A stretch of 64,000 bases of DNA. Source: Gracilimonas sp040882225. Lineage in GTDB: Bacteria; Bacteroidota; Rhodothermia; Balneolales; Balneolaceae. Where the stretch lies: NCBI GenBank assembly GCA_040882225.1, contig JBBEBR010000022.1, forward strand, positions 186,001 through 250,000, given 5' to 3'. Positions 18,045 through 26,877 of the stretch are shown in pieces. The stretch's first letter is position 1, and every line of letters starts with the position of its first letter. The notes beneath the pieces were generated by a model. That model worked only from the letters and a program-made list of their open reading frames with translations. It was not told where the DNA came from and searched no databases. The translations under genes were made by a program, and so were the position numbers.

Positions 18045-18919
18045 GTGTCAATACATATGAAAATTCGCCCCTTGTTTACATAATAATATTAAATTGGAAT
18101 AACTATGAAGACTCATATCGTTGCATAGAGTCAGTTCAGAAAGTCAATTATGCTAACTATAAAATAGTTTTAGTTGATAATGCTTCGACAGATAGTTCAT
18201 GTCATAAATTGAAGCTTGATTTTCCAGAAGTACTCATTATAGAGAACGAGATTAATTTAGGTTATTCAGGAGGAAATAATAAAGGTATAGAATTGGCATT
18301 AGTGGAAAAAGCACAATTTATTTGGGTACTGAACAATGATACTACAGTAAGTAAAAATACTTTGAAGGAATTATTAAGTACAATGAAAAAGGATAAGGAT
18401 TCTGGAATTGCGGGATGTAAAATTTTAAATACAGAACCGCTAAATGAGGTACAGGTTTATGGTGGGGGGAGAGTAAATTACTTTTTAGGAACACAAAAAA
18501 GTTTAACTAAAAAATCATTAGGTCTAAATTATATATCGGGAACTTCTCTTTTTATGAAGTCTGAAGTTGTAGGGAAGGTTGGGAAACTCGATGAAGACTT
18601 TTTCATGTATTGGGAAGATGTTGAGTTTTCACATCGAGTAAAAGCGAATAATTATAACTTAACTGTAGCTAGTTCAGCTATAATTTATCATAAAAATCAG
18701 GGTACATTTGGACAAGGCAATAATATTTTTTTTGAATACCTGTATGCAAAAGGGGCAATCTTATTCTTTAGAAAACAGGTGGCCTGGTGGCCCATTTCAA
18801 TCACTATTCTAATTACAGGCAAGATTATAAAGAAGGTTTTTACCGGACAATGGAAGGTGTTACCTGATATCCTTAGAGGTATAGGAGAAGGATTGAATCA
18901 ACGCATTTCTTCTTACTAG
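18041..18919 (+). CDS. Glycosyltransferase family 2 (rhamnosyl/galactofuranosyl-type)
   Basis: A 292-residue GT-A glycosyltransferase. Visible blocks are VYIIILNWNNYEDSYRCIES at the start, VDNASTDSS (about 46-54), the divalent-metal DxD region as LNNDTTVS (about 94-101), and WEDVEFSHRVKANNY (about 190-204). This last block resembles the rhamnosyltransferase/WbbL-like group. A C-terminal hydrophobic and basic segment suggests membrane association. It is the end of the plus-strand run; 15 bases separate it from the convergent wzi-like gene. Confidence 0.88.
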   Translation: MSVNTYENSPLVYIIILNWNNYEDSYRCIESVQKVNYANYKIVLVDNASTDSSCHKLKLDFPEVLIIENEINLGYSGGNNKGIELALVEKAQFIWVLNNDTTVSKNTLKELLSTMKKDKDSGIAGCKILNTEPLNEVQVYGGGRVNYFLGTQKSLTKKSLGLNYISGTSLFMKSEVVGKVGKLDEDFFMYWEDVEFSHRVKANNYNLTVASSAIIYHKNQGTFGQGNNIFFEYLYAKGAILFFRKQVAWWPISITILITGKIIKKVFTGQWKVLPDILRGIGEGLNQRISSY

Positions 18920-18934
18920 ATCTAAGCTAAAAAT

Positions 18935-20692
18935 TTAAAATCGATATTGAATACCGAATTCAAATTGGATATTAGTTTCATCATTGCCTCCTTGTTCGTA
19001 AAAACCATACATATCACCGATATCAAACCTTCCATAGTTGAAAGCTTTAGTCCAGGTAAACGTGGATGAGAATATAAAGGAATTAAAACTGTAGGCACCT
19101 TGAAGCCCGAGGTGTAAATCTACCCTGTGCCTCCACCAGTCTTTTTCTCCAGCCCAAGGAAAAGGATCTATCTCCTCTCTATTATATCGGAAATGAAAAA
19201 GGTCGTTGTCAACCACTCTTTGAGCAAATAAGCCAACTTTGCCTTTCTTTAGATAGGCATCTGCGGCAAAAAATTGGCTCTCAGAACCGGGACCAATTCC
19301 TGCTCCTAATATTTTTCCTTCATTTGTATGCCCCTGGCGAATTCTAGCGTGAGTATAAAAATAAGGTTGCGGCCGCAGTTCAGCAATCTGTCCAGGGATC
19401 AAAGAATTTATTTCTATGGATAATTTGAAAAACTCTATAAGTTTAGAGGGTAAAATTTTCTGCAAACCTATGGTATAAGCTCGGGCGTGATTGGGTTCTA
19501 AAATAAAGTCACGAGCATTGTAGCTGTGATCTTCCCTGGTAAACTCTGCATATAGTTCTGTTCTGCTTTCTGGAAACAACCATCGAAAATGGGCAGAAAA
19601 TATCTGGTTATCTCCTGGATTGTTTCCGATTTTTACTTTTAGAATATCTTGGAAGACAGCTAAATAATGCGAAGAACTTAAACCACCTTCAGGAACATAT
19701 TGATGAAAAACTCTGCTAACACCCACATGCAGATTAGAAATAAAAGAAGGTGAATAAATTACATTTAACCCATTCATAAACCGTTGCGTCTCAGTAGAAA
19801 CATCAAGGGAACGTACAAATGAGTGAACATAATATTTTGAATCTTCAGGCCAGCCTCCCATCCATGTAAATTCTAAATTACCAATATATGGAAGTTTAAC
19901 AGGCGATCTGCTTCCAAAAAATACATGCTTCATTCCGGGAGCGTTGTTACTCATAATTAAGGAGTATTTTTTCCCGGGACCCCACCACCGGGGTTCTTTA
20001 CTAAATCCGGTTTCAAAATTTTTATAATGAAACCTTACCGATGTATACCCAAGATCAAAATTCCAAAATGGATCCGGGCCATAGCGAAAAGGACTGTCTA
20101 AACTGAATCCAACTTCTTCAGCTCCATATAAAACAATTCCCAGGTCATCAGTTGGAATAAAACGGGGATATTTAAAGTCGCTGTTCTGAGAATAGCTTAG
20201 CAGTGGCCGGAAAGTAATAGTAACATAATCTGACGTGGCAAAGAAACCGCCTTTTATCTCCAGATTACTGCCACGACCATACCAGGAAGATTCATTATTT
20301 TCACCGAATGGCAAATTATTGTTATAAATATTTTGAAACTCAAGATCATACAGCCCAATATCTAATAAATTTGAATTATTCAGTATAGTGTATGGTAGTG
20401 GGCCACCCCATAAAGCCTCAGGCTTTATTTTGTTGGGAAGTGTCCAGAGGGAACGATTACTCATAGAATAAGAAACGCTATCACCCTGTAACTGAAGAAG
20501 GCGTATTTGATCCTCCCGAATATCACTAATGGGTATAATTTGACTAAAAAGTGATTGTGAGGAAGAAAAAATAACTAACAGGGATATTAAAACAATCAGA
20601 TCGAATTTTCGATATATCCCAAAATTGTATTGGATCAAATCAAGAATAGAAGTTATAGCTAAAGAAGGTATTCTATTTTTTATCTTCAGCAT
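18935..20692 (-). CDS. Wzi-family capsule assembly outer-membrane protein
   Basis: A protein of about 585 residues related to Wzi, an outer-membrane barrel that anchors capsule or exopolysaccharide at the surface. The hydrophobic leader ends around SQSLFSQ near residue 50, unusually far in, so a later start is possible. The Wzi-typical phrase WWGPGKKYSLIMSNNAPG lies near residue 235, and the protein ends in IQFEFGIQYRF, a barrel-type last strand with terminal Phe. I chose the ATG at 20692, which overlaps the end of the upstream kinase gene by 20 bases; the frame is open to 20767. Confidence 0.85.
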   Translation of the reverse strand: MLKIKNRIPSLAITSILDLIQYNFGIYRKFDLIVLISLLVIFSSSQSLFSQIIPISDIREDQIRLLQLQGDSVSYSMSNRSLWTLPNKIKPEALWGGPLPYTILNNSNLLDIGLYDLEFQNIYNNNLPFGENNESSWYGRGSNLEIKGGFFATSDYVTITFRPLLSYSQNSDFKYPRFIPTDDLGIVLYGAEEVGFSLDSPFRYGPDPFWNFDLGYTSVRFHYKNFETGFSKEPRWWGPGKKYSLIMSNNAPGMKHVFFGSRSPVKLPYIGNLEFTWMGGWPEDSKYYVHSFVRSLDVSTETQRFMNGLNVIYSPSFISNLHVGVSRVFHQYVPEGGLSSSHYLAVFQDILKVKIGNNPGDNQIFSAHFRWLFPESRTELYAEFTREDHSYNARDFILEPNHARAYTIGLQKILPSKLIEFFKLSIEINSLIPGQIAELRPQPYFYTHARIRQGHTNEGKILGAGIGPGSESQFFAADAYLKKGKVGLFAQRVVDNDLFHFRYNREEIDPFPWAGEKDWWRHRVDLHLGLQGAYSFNSFIFSSTFTWTKAFNYGRFDIGDMYGFYEQGGNDETNIQFEFGIQYRF

Positions 20693-23045
20693 AATAATCG
20701 CTGTAGGCTCTTTTGTAATAGTAGTAGTTACTATAGTAATCAGAGCTTTTCTTTGGGTCGAAAGCATTCAAGACGGTTCCTACAATTTCAGCATTCAAAT
20801 GTCGAAGACCGTCTAAAGTGAATTCCAACTCCCGTTTTGTAGTCATATTAAATCTGGAAACTACAATTATACCGTCGGTTAAACGGAGCAGTGAAGCTGA
20901 ATCTGAAATGATCCCATAAGGGGCCGTATCAAGTATAATATGATCGTACTTGTCCTTTAGCTTATCGATGATGCTCTTCAGGCGTTTACTATCAAGAACA
21001 CTGGCTGGTTCTGGTGTCTTTTTCCCTACGGTTATCAGGTCTACATTGGGAGCAATAGTTTCTTTGATGGTTGATTCAAAACCGGCAGTGTCAAAGAGTA
21101 ATTCAACAAGTCCGGGTTCTTTGTTTTCGCCAAATATTTTGTGCTGTGTTGGCCTTCTAAGGTCAAGATCTACAATCAGAACGCTCTTTTCAGCTTCTGC
21201 AAAGGTTACAGCAAGATTGGCCGCTATGGTACTTTTTCCTTCACTTTTAGTGGAGCTGGTTACCATCAGTACCTTATATTCCTTGTCAGGGTTGGCATAA
21301 ACTATATTGATTCTCAACCTACGATATGCCTCTGAAATGGGAGAGATGTGATCAAGAAAAGTTAGTAACTGGTTTGATACTGATTTTCCTTCTACAATTT
21401 GTTTCCCATTAGGGTCAACGTCTTTTAGAATATTGAAATCAGGGATGTTCCCAAGGAAGGGTACATTATATTTTTTAAGCTCATCAGAAGACTTTACGGT
21501 ATCGTCAAGCGATTCCCGGATGAAAATATAAGCAACTCCAAATATCCCGCCTAAAAGAAATCCAATTACTACCCATAATCTTTTTTGAGGCTTGATGGGA
21601 GTTAAGGGAACTATAGCATAATCTAAAGGACGCCCCATACCAAATTGGGTTTTTTCCCATAAGCTCATTTCAGCAAATTGATTAGACACCAATAGATAAA
21701 GTTGCTCATTGATACTCACATCTCTTTTCAATCGAGCAAGGCTTATGATATCCTCTGGTAAATTGTCGAATTGTTGATTTAAGCTGCCAATTCTTCGGTC
21801 AAAAGCGGAAATTTGTGCATCAAACTGAGATTGTTGCACAGATAGATCAATTAGTTTCTGATTTATTCCAATAATCCGTTGTGTGATGTTTCCACCGTCA
21901 CTTGAGAGGAAGCTCAACGAAAGACTGGAATTGGAATTAATTAAACGGTCGGCTAAGGTGCGAATCTGTGATCTCGTCTCCTCAATTTGATTATTTAGGC
22001 TCCTAAGCTCTGGTACGTTTTCTGAGGATTCACGCAGTTCCGGATTTTTAGATAACAATAGAACTCTTTCCGTTTCAAGCTCAGCCAGTTCAAACTGATA
22101 GTTTGAGAGAATGGGGCCAAGGCTTTCAGAAAACTGGTCTGCAAGTCCTGGTTTTATTTCTTCAAGCTGATTCTCATATGCTGTAACCGCTGAATTAACT
22201 GCAATTAGCTGAACTTCAATTTCCTGCCTCGAACTTTCCAGCGTTGAAAGTGTGTTAATTAATTGATCGGTTTGTGAATCAACTGAAATCAAAGCCGATT
22301 TATCCATGAATTGCCGCAACTGCTGTTCTGTTTCAGCAAGCTGGGCTTCGATGGTTGTACGTTCTCCTCTGAGGAAGCTCAAAGCAGAAGTTGCCATCGA
22401 ACGGTTTTGGTTTGTGGAAAGCCGGGAATAGGTATCCATAGTTAAATTAGCAATGTATGCAGCTTCTTGTGGTAAAGGGCTTTCAAAACCAATGCGAACC
22501 ATATCAGTTTCTCTGTCAACCTGCGCTGCGGTAAGCGTTCCCCTAATTCGCATAGCTACTGTATCCCGACTTACTGTAGTGGAGTCAGCAGGGTAAGAAG
22601 CCCATAAAAGAGGATATTTTTTCCCAGCTGGAGTGAACTCAGTTGCAATAATACTGTCAGCCAAATCCTCACTAAGAGATCTTGACTTCAAAATTTGTAA
22701 CTCATTGGCAATGGTACTTCCCATACCAATACCATAAGAAGTAGTTAAAAGATTAGATAAATCAGAGCCTGCATAAGAATAGCGGTTTTTGCTTTCACTG
22801 ATAAAAATAGTGCCTTCACTACTATAAATAGGAATTTGTCTTAGAGACAACACGGCAGCGATGGCAGAAAAAACAAACACAAACCCTATAAGGATCCACT
22901 TATTTCTTAAGAGAGTATTAAACAGTTTAAGCAAATCAATTTCATCTTCACTCTCTGCACCATTGGAATTAAACCCTGAAGATTGGTGATGACCGTTTGT
23001 TCCGTTTTTATAGGAGTAATGGTTATTGGAAGAAGGTGATTCCAT
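20673..23045 (-). CDS. Wzc-like polysaccharide co-polymerase with tyrosine autokinase domain
   Basis: A 790-residue inner-membrane protein that controls polysaccharide chain length and export. Order of parts: Wzz domain with TM1 at about 51-68; a long coiled-coil periplasmic region (about 210-430); TM2 at about 491-509; and a cytoplasmic BY-kinase with Walker A TSSTKSEGKST (596-606) and Walker A' VLIVDLDLRRP soon after. The C-terminus carries the usual tyrosine cluster (YYSNYYYYKRAYSDYY), the autophosphorylation tail. It is co-directional with the wzi-like gene and convergent to the glycosyltransferases. No wza-like export gene is in the window. Confidence 0.94.
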   Translation of the reverse strand: MESPSSNNHYSYKNGTNGHHQSSGFNSNGAESEDEIDLLKLFNTLLRNKWILIGFVFVFSAIAAVLSLRQIPIYSSEGTIFISESKNRYSYAGSDLSNLLTTSYGIGMGSTIANELQILKSRSLSEDLADSIIATEFTPAGKKYPLLWASYPADSTTVSRDTVAMRIRGTLTAAQVDRETDMVRIGFESPLPQEAAYIANLTMDTYSRLSTNQNRSMATSALSFLRGERTTIEAQLAETEQQLRQFMDKSALISVDSQTDQLINTLSTLESSRQEIEVQLIAVNSAVTAYENQLEEIKPGLADQFSESLGPILSNYQFELAELETERVLLLSKNPELRESSENVPELRSLNNQIEETRSQIRTLADRLINSNSSLSLSFLSSDGGNITQRIIGINQKLIDLSVQQSQFDAQISAFDRRIGSLNQQFDNLPEDIISLARLKRDVSINEQLYLLVSNQFAEMSLWEKTQFGMGRPLDYAIVPLTPIKPQKRLWVVIGFLLGGIFGVAYIFIRESLDDTVKSSDELKKYNVPFLGNIPDFNILKDVDPNGKQIVEGKSVSNQLLTFLDHISPISEAYRRLRINIVYANPDKEYKVLMVTSSTKSEGKSTIAANLAVTFAEAEKSVLIVDLDLRRPTQHKIFGENKEPGLVELLFDTAGFESTIKETIAPNVDLITVGKKTPEPASVLDSKRLKSIIDKLKDKYDHIILDTAPYGIISDSASLLRLTDGIIVVSRFNMTTKRELEFTLDGLRHLNAEIVGTVLNAFDPKKSSDYYSNYYYYKRAYSDYYAEDKK

Positions 23046-23289
23046 AGAAAAATATTTTTATACCTTGACATATTAAGATAGATAAATTACGCAATATTGC
23101 TGAATAATATTGGAACCTTAAAAAATATTATAACAAATTGTAGCTCTTGTTATTACGTGTCTGTTTATCCGAGTATTTCTCTCTTTGGCATGAGCTATCT
23201 GCGCATCTGAGAAAATAAAACAAATGCTTTAATCTCAAAATATTAGTGACTATGTTTGGCTTCAATTATCACACTAATTTATAAACGCT

Positions 23290-24000
23290 TTGCCAAGAGT
23301 TGCGATTATTTCTGACGTTCACGCAAATTTCCCAGCTTTGCGAGCCGTAATTAATGCGTTAGAAAACGAGCAACCGGATGTGTGGATTTGTCTTGGGGAT
23401 TTAGTGGGATATGGGCCTCATCCCAAAGAGTGTATAGAAGAAATTAGAAGCCGTAACATGGTTTGTGTTTTAGGAAATCATGATGCTGGTGTAACGGGTA
23501 ATTTATCGCTTAAGCATTTTAGAAATCCCAACAGAAAGTTAATTGAGTTAACAAAAAAGTTGATCACTGAAGACCAAATTAAATGGCTTTCATCACTCCC
23601 TTTAACTATCGATAACAAAGAACAAGGTTGGATTGCTGCACATGCATCTCCTGAAGAGCCGGAGAACTGGGAGTATTTGGATAGTGCTTTTAAGGTAAGA
23701 AAAATATTGCCACAGCTTGATCAACCCTTATGTTTTGTAGGGCATACCCATCATCCCGCTATGGTTTCTGATACCATAGGGTTAAAAGTTTTTAAGAAAG
23801 ATCATAACTATTTGATTAATCCAGGGAGTGTGGGGCAGTCCAGAGATGGGGATAACCGGGCCTCATGCTCGTTTGTGGATACGGATAAATTTGAGTACAA
23901 GAACATCAGGGTTACTTTTAATGTGGATTCGGTATTAAGGGATTTGGAAAAACTTGGATTCACTCAAGGCGAAGCTGAACATTTGATGAGGGTAAAATGA
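23290..24000 (+). CDS. Metallophosphoesterase, YfcE/MJ0936-like
   Basis: A 236-residue phosphodiesterase of the Calcineurin-like superfamily. Blocks: IISDVHANFPAL (6-17), LGDLVGYGP (37-45), VLGNHDAG (62-69), AHASPEEP (about 119-126) and FVGHTHHP (about 152-159). The GDLVGYGP phrase is typical of the compact prokaryotic group with broad or unknown substrates. The start is the TTG at 23290, giving PRVAIISDVH; it has no competing ATG. The SLC13 permease begins 25 bases later, so the two are likely co-transcribed. A role with nucleotides such as PAP is possible but not shown. Confidence 0.85.
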   Translation: MPRVAIISDVHANFPALRAVINALENEQPDVWICLGDLVGYGPHPKECIEEIRSRNMVCVLGNHDAGVTGNLSLKHFRNPNRKLIELTKKLITEDQIKWLSSLPLTIDNKEQGWIAAHASPEEPENWEYLDSAFKVRKILPQLDQPLCFVGHTHHPAMVSDTIGLKVFKKDHNYLINPGSVGQSRDGDNRASCSFVDTDKFEYKNIRVTFNVDSVLRDLEKLGFTQGEAEHLMRVK

Positions 24001-24025
24001 CACTCCACATAATAAATAAGAGCTA

Positions 24026-25795
24026 ATGACAATTGAAGGAGGGATAGTCTTAGGAGTAATTCTTTTGTGTTTAGTCTTATTGATAAGCACTTCTATTTCG
24101 GTTGATATTATTCTGTTCGGGGCTTTGGCTCTGATATTTATCTTCGGCATCATCCCCGCTGAAAATGCACTGTCTGGTTTTTCTAATGAAGGAATGTTAA
24201 CAGTGGCGGCTTTATACATAATCGCCGCAGGCCTAAAGGAAACCGGGGCAATCCAGTATATAGTGCAACGGGTGATGGGAAATATACGAACGGTGAAAAT
24301 GGCTCAATTCAGAATAATGAGTCCTGTAATGGTGATGAGCGCTTTCCTTAATAACACTCCCATTGTAGCATCTTTTATTCCCGCACTTGAGCGATGGAGT
24401 AGAATCTCACAAATACCGGTGTCTAAAATTCTCATACCTCTTAGTTATGCGGCCATTCTTGGAGGCACCTGCACGCTTATTGGAACAAGTACCAACCTGA
24501 TCTTGAATGGCTTGCTAATTGATGAGGCTTCTACTCGTTCTTTGGGAATTTTTGAACCGGCTCTTATTGGAATTCCCTGTGCTATAGCCGGATTCATCTA
24601 CCTGATGATTTTTGGTGATCGCCTTTTACCTGAGCGGGGTTCCAGTATGGATACCTTTCAAGACCCTCGTGAATATACCATTGAGATGATTGTTTCTGAT
24701 GGAAGTGCTCTTGCTGACAAAACCATTGAAGAAGCTGGCTTACGTAATCTACCGGGGCTTTATCTCGTTGAAATTCAGCGTAATGACAGGGCAATCCCAG
24801 CGGTTGGACCTTATGAAAAGTTGAGGGAAAATGATCGTCTTATTTTTACGGGAATCGTGGATTCTATTATTGACCTTCAGCAAATGACGGGCCTTATCCC
24901 TGCTACAAATCAGGTGTTTAAGTTAAATGCACCTCGCAACGAAAGGAAAATGATTGAAGCGGTAGTTTCCCGCTCTAACCCCATTGTCGGCAGGAGTATA
25001 AAAGAGGGTGGATTTCGCGACAGATATGATGCGGTGGTTTTGGCTGTTTCCCGAAATGGAGAGCGAATAGAGGAGAAGATTGGGGATATCAGGCTTAAAA
25101 ATGGGGATGTTTTATTGATAGAAGCCCATCCCAATTTTGTATCAAAATACAGAAATTCGAATGAGTTCTTCCTTGTAAGCTCCATCGAAGATTCGAGTCC
25201 CGTTACTTATGAAAAAGCATGGATTGCAGGGCTTTCCCTTTTTGTGATGGTGGCCCTGGCTGCCTCGGGAATTCTAAGCATGTTACAGTCGGCTTTGGTT
25301 GCAGGTGGATTGATGCTATTGACCAAATGTTTTCGGTATTCAACTGCTTTGGAAAGTGTAGACTGGCGTGTGTTGATTGCTATCGCTTCTTCCCTTGGTT
25401 TAGGGAATGCGTTGCAATATACCGGGGTAGCTCAGTATTTTGCCGAAGGTATGCTTGGTTTTGCAGGAAACAGCCCCATTATTGCGCTTTTGATGACATA
25501 CTTCGCAACATGGATTCTCACCGAGATGATAACAAACAATGCTGCCGCTGTACTTATTTTCCCCATCGCATTATCACTTGCACAATCTCTTGGGGTTGAT
25601 TTTATTCCATTTGCTTTGGTAATAATTGTGGCTGCTTCATCAAGTTTCGCTACACCAATCGGTTATCAAACCAACTTGATGGTATATGGCCCAGGCGGTT
25701 ATAAATACACGGATTTTGTGCGAATTGGCCTTCCTTTAAATTTGATAGTAGCGGCCATTACTGTAACTTTGGTGCCTCAAATTTGGGCATTTTAA
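24026..25795 (+). CDS. SLC13/DASS-family anion permease with two RCK_C (TrkA-C) domains
   Basis: A 589-residue inner-membrane transporter. The N-terminal membrane half has the DASS phrase ISVDIILFGAL and LNNTPIVASFIPAL (about 109-122); the C-terminal half has NNAAAVLIFPIALSLA and SSSFATPIGYQTNLMVYGPGGY (ends at about 562). Between them, residues about 210-375 form two soluble RCK_C regulatory domains (GSALADKTIEEAGL and NPIVGRSIKEGGF). This layout is shared with sulfate permeases of the SAC1/SLT type as well as other anion carriers. The neighbour cysQ 25 bases downstream and the nearby cysCDN genes favour sulfate, an inference from context. Confidence 0.88.
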   Translation: MTIEGGIVLGVILLCLVLLISTSISVDIILFGALALIFIFGIIPAENALSGFSNEGMLTVAALYIIAAGLKETGAIQYIVQRVMGNIRTVKMAQFRIMSPVMVMSAFLNNTPIVASFIPALERWSRISQIPVSKILIPLSYAAILGGTCTLIGTSTNLILNGLLIDEASTRSLGIFEPALIGIPCAIAGFIYLMIFGDRLLPERGSSMDTFQDPREYTIEMIVSDGSALADKTIEEAGLRNLPGLYLVEIQRNDRAIPAVGPYEKLRENDRLIFTGIVDSIIDLQQMTGLIPATNQVFKLNAPRNERKMIEAVVSRSNPIVGRSIKEGGFRDRYDAVVLAVSRNGERIEEKIGDIRLKNGDVLLIEAHPNFVSKYRNSNEFFLVSSIEDSSPVTYEKAWIAGLSLFVMVALAASGILSMLQSALVAGGLMLLTKCFRYSTALESVDWRVLIAIASSLGLGNALQYTGVAQYFAEGMLGFAGNSPIIALLMTYFATWILTEMITNNAAAVLIFPIALSLAQSLGVDFIPFALVIIVAASSSFATPIGYQTNLMVYGPGGYKYTDFVRIGLPLNLIVAAITVTLVPQIWAF

Positions 25796-25820
25796 AATTC
25801 AAAACAGCAGAAAAACATAT

Positions 25821-26567
25821 ATGTTAGACTCCGTCATTAAGATTGCAGAAAAAGCTGGTAAGAAGATCCTTGAGTTTTATGAACTTGATATTGAGGTAAC
25901 TCAGAAAGAGGACGACTCGCCTCTGACCAAAGCCGACATCGCGGCGCATCATATTATCGTAGATGCTTTGAAAAAATTAGATCCCGGCACACCTATAATA
26001 TCTGAAGAGTCTGGGGTTCCTGACTATGAAATCCGAAGTGGATGGAAGAAATTTTGGCTGGTTGATCCACTGGATGGCACCAAAGAATTCATCAAAAAAA
26101 ATGGAGAGTTTACGGTGAACATTGCCCTGATTGAAGATGGCGTTCCTGTGATGGGTGTAGTTTTGGCACCGGCAAAAGAGTTGCTGTATTACTCCCAAAA
26201 AGGCATGGGGGCATTCAGAAGAGTAGGTGTAGAAAAAGCGCAGCAAATTTATTCAGAAGCGGCAAATAAGCAAGATGACCTTAATATAATAGAAAGCCGT
26301 TCTCATGGTTCAGATGCTTTGGAAGATTTTTTAAAGAAAGAGGGGATTAAAATAAAAGAACGTATTAAATCGGGAAGCTCTCTGAAAATTTGCCTGGTGG
26401 CTGATGGTACTGCGGATTTATACCCCAGAATGGGCCCCACAATGGAATGGGATGTTGCAGCCGGTGATGCCGTTTACCGATATTCAGCGAGAGATGGAGT
26501 GCATGAATCAGGCATTAAATACAATAAAGAAAATCTGCTGAATTCTAATTTTGTTATTGGTTTTTGA
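25821..26567 (+). CDS. cysQ: 3'(2'),5'-bisphosphate nucleotidase CysQ
   Basis: A 248-residue metal-dependent phosphatase of the inositol monophosphatase superfamily. It removes the 3'-phosphate of PAP, the by-product of PAPS use, and so relieves inhibition of sulfur pathways. Metal-site motifs: SEESG (61-65), VDPLDGTKEF (81-90) and WDVAAGDAV (about 212-220). Length is normal for CysQ. It directly follows the SLC13 permease (25 bases). Together with cysC it indicates real PAPS turnover in this organism. A general inositol phosphatase is less likely given the GTKEF variant. Confidence 0.93.
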   Translation: MLDSVIKIAEKAGKKILEFYELDIEVTQKEDDSPLTKADIAAHHIIVDALKKLDPGTPIISEESGVPDYEIRSGWKKFWLVDPLDGTKEFIKKNGEFTVNIALIEDGVPVMGVVLAPAKELLYYSQKGMGAFRRVGVEKAQQIYSEAANKQDDLNIIESRSHGSDALEDFLKKEGIKIKERIKSGSSLKICLVADGTADLYPRMGPTMEWDVAAGDAVYRYSARDGVHESGIKYNKENLLNSNFVIGF

Positions 26568-26700
26568 TCCTCATCTAAAATGGAACCTGTTTCCACCTTC
26601 AGGAATGCTGGGAATTTTCTGGTTGAAGATCTTGTCTTTTTTTAGAAACCTGAAGCTCAAAATTGCTTAGGTATTCAATTAAAAAAAGAGAGAGAGGAAC

Positions 26701-26820
26701 ATGAATAATTTCTTCAGAACCATTTTAGCCGGCTATGGCGCCAAGAAATTAGGAGGCGGTTGCTTCAGCATTGTATTAATCTTCATAATAATATTTGTGC
26801 TGCTCGGCCAATGCAGTTGA
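26701..26820 (+). CDS. Small 39-residue membrane protein
   Basis: An ATG at 26701 opens a 39-codon frame ending with TGA at 26818-26820. Its start is preceded by AGAGAGAGGAAC, a good Shine-Dalgarno. The N-terminal half has MNNFFRTILAGYGAKKLGGG, and a single hydrophobic helix (CFSIVLIFIIIFVLLGQC) follows. The phrase YGAKKLGGGC followed by a helix looks like a short conserved Bacteroidota/Balneolota protein of unknown function, though I cannot check this. It sits alone between cysQ (plus) and the convergent transaminase gene. Coding status is supported by the RBS and the sharply amphipathic-then-hydrophobic layout. Confidence 0.7.
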   Translation: MNNFFRTILAGYGAKKLGGGCFSIVLIFIIIFVLLGQCS

Positions 26821-26877
26821 GGTTATTTACAACCCCAACTGCTTTTCATTTCCTCAGCTTTCTATTCTCAATAGAGA

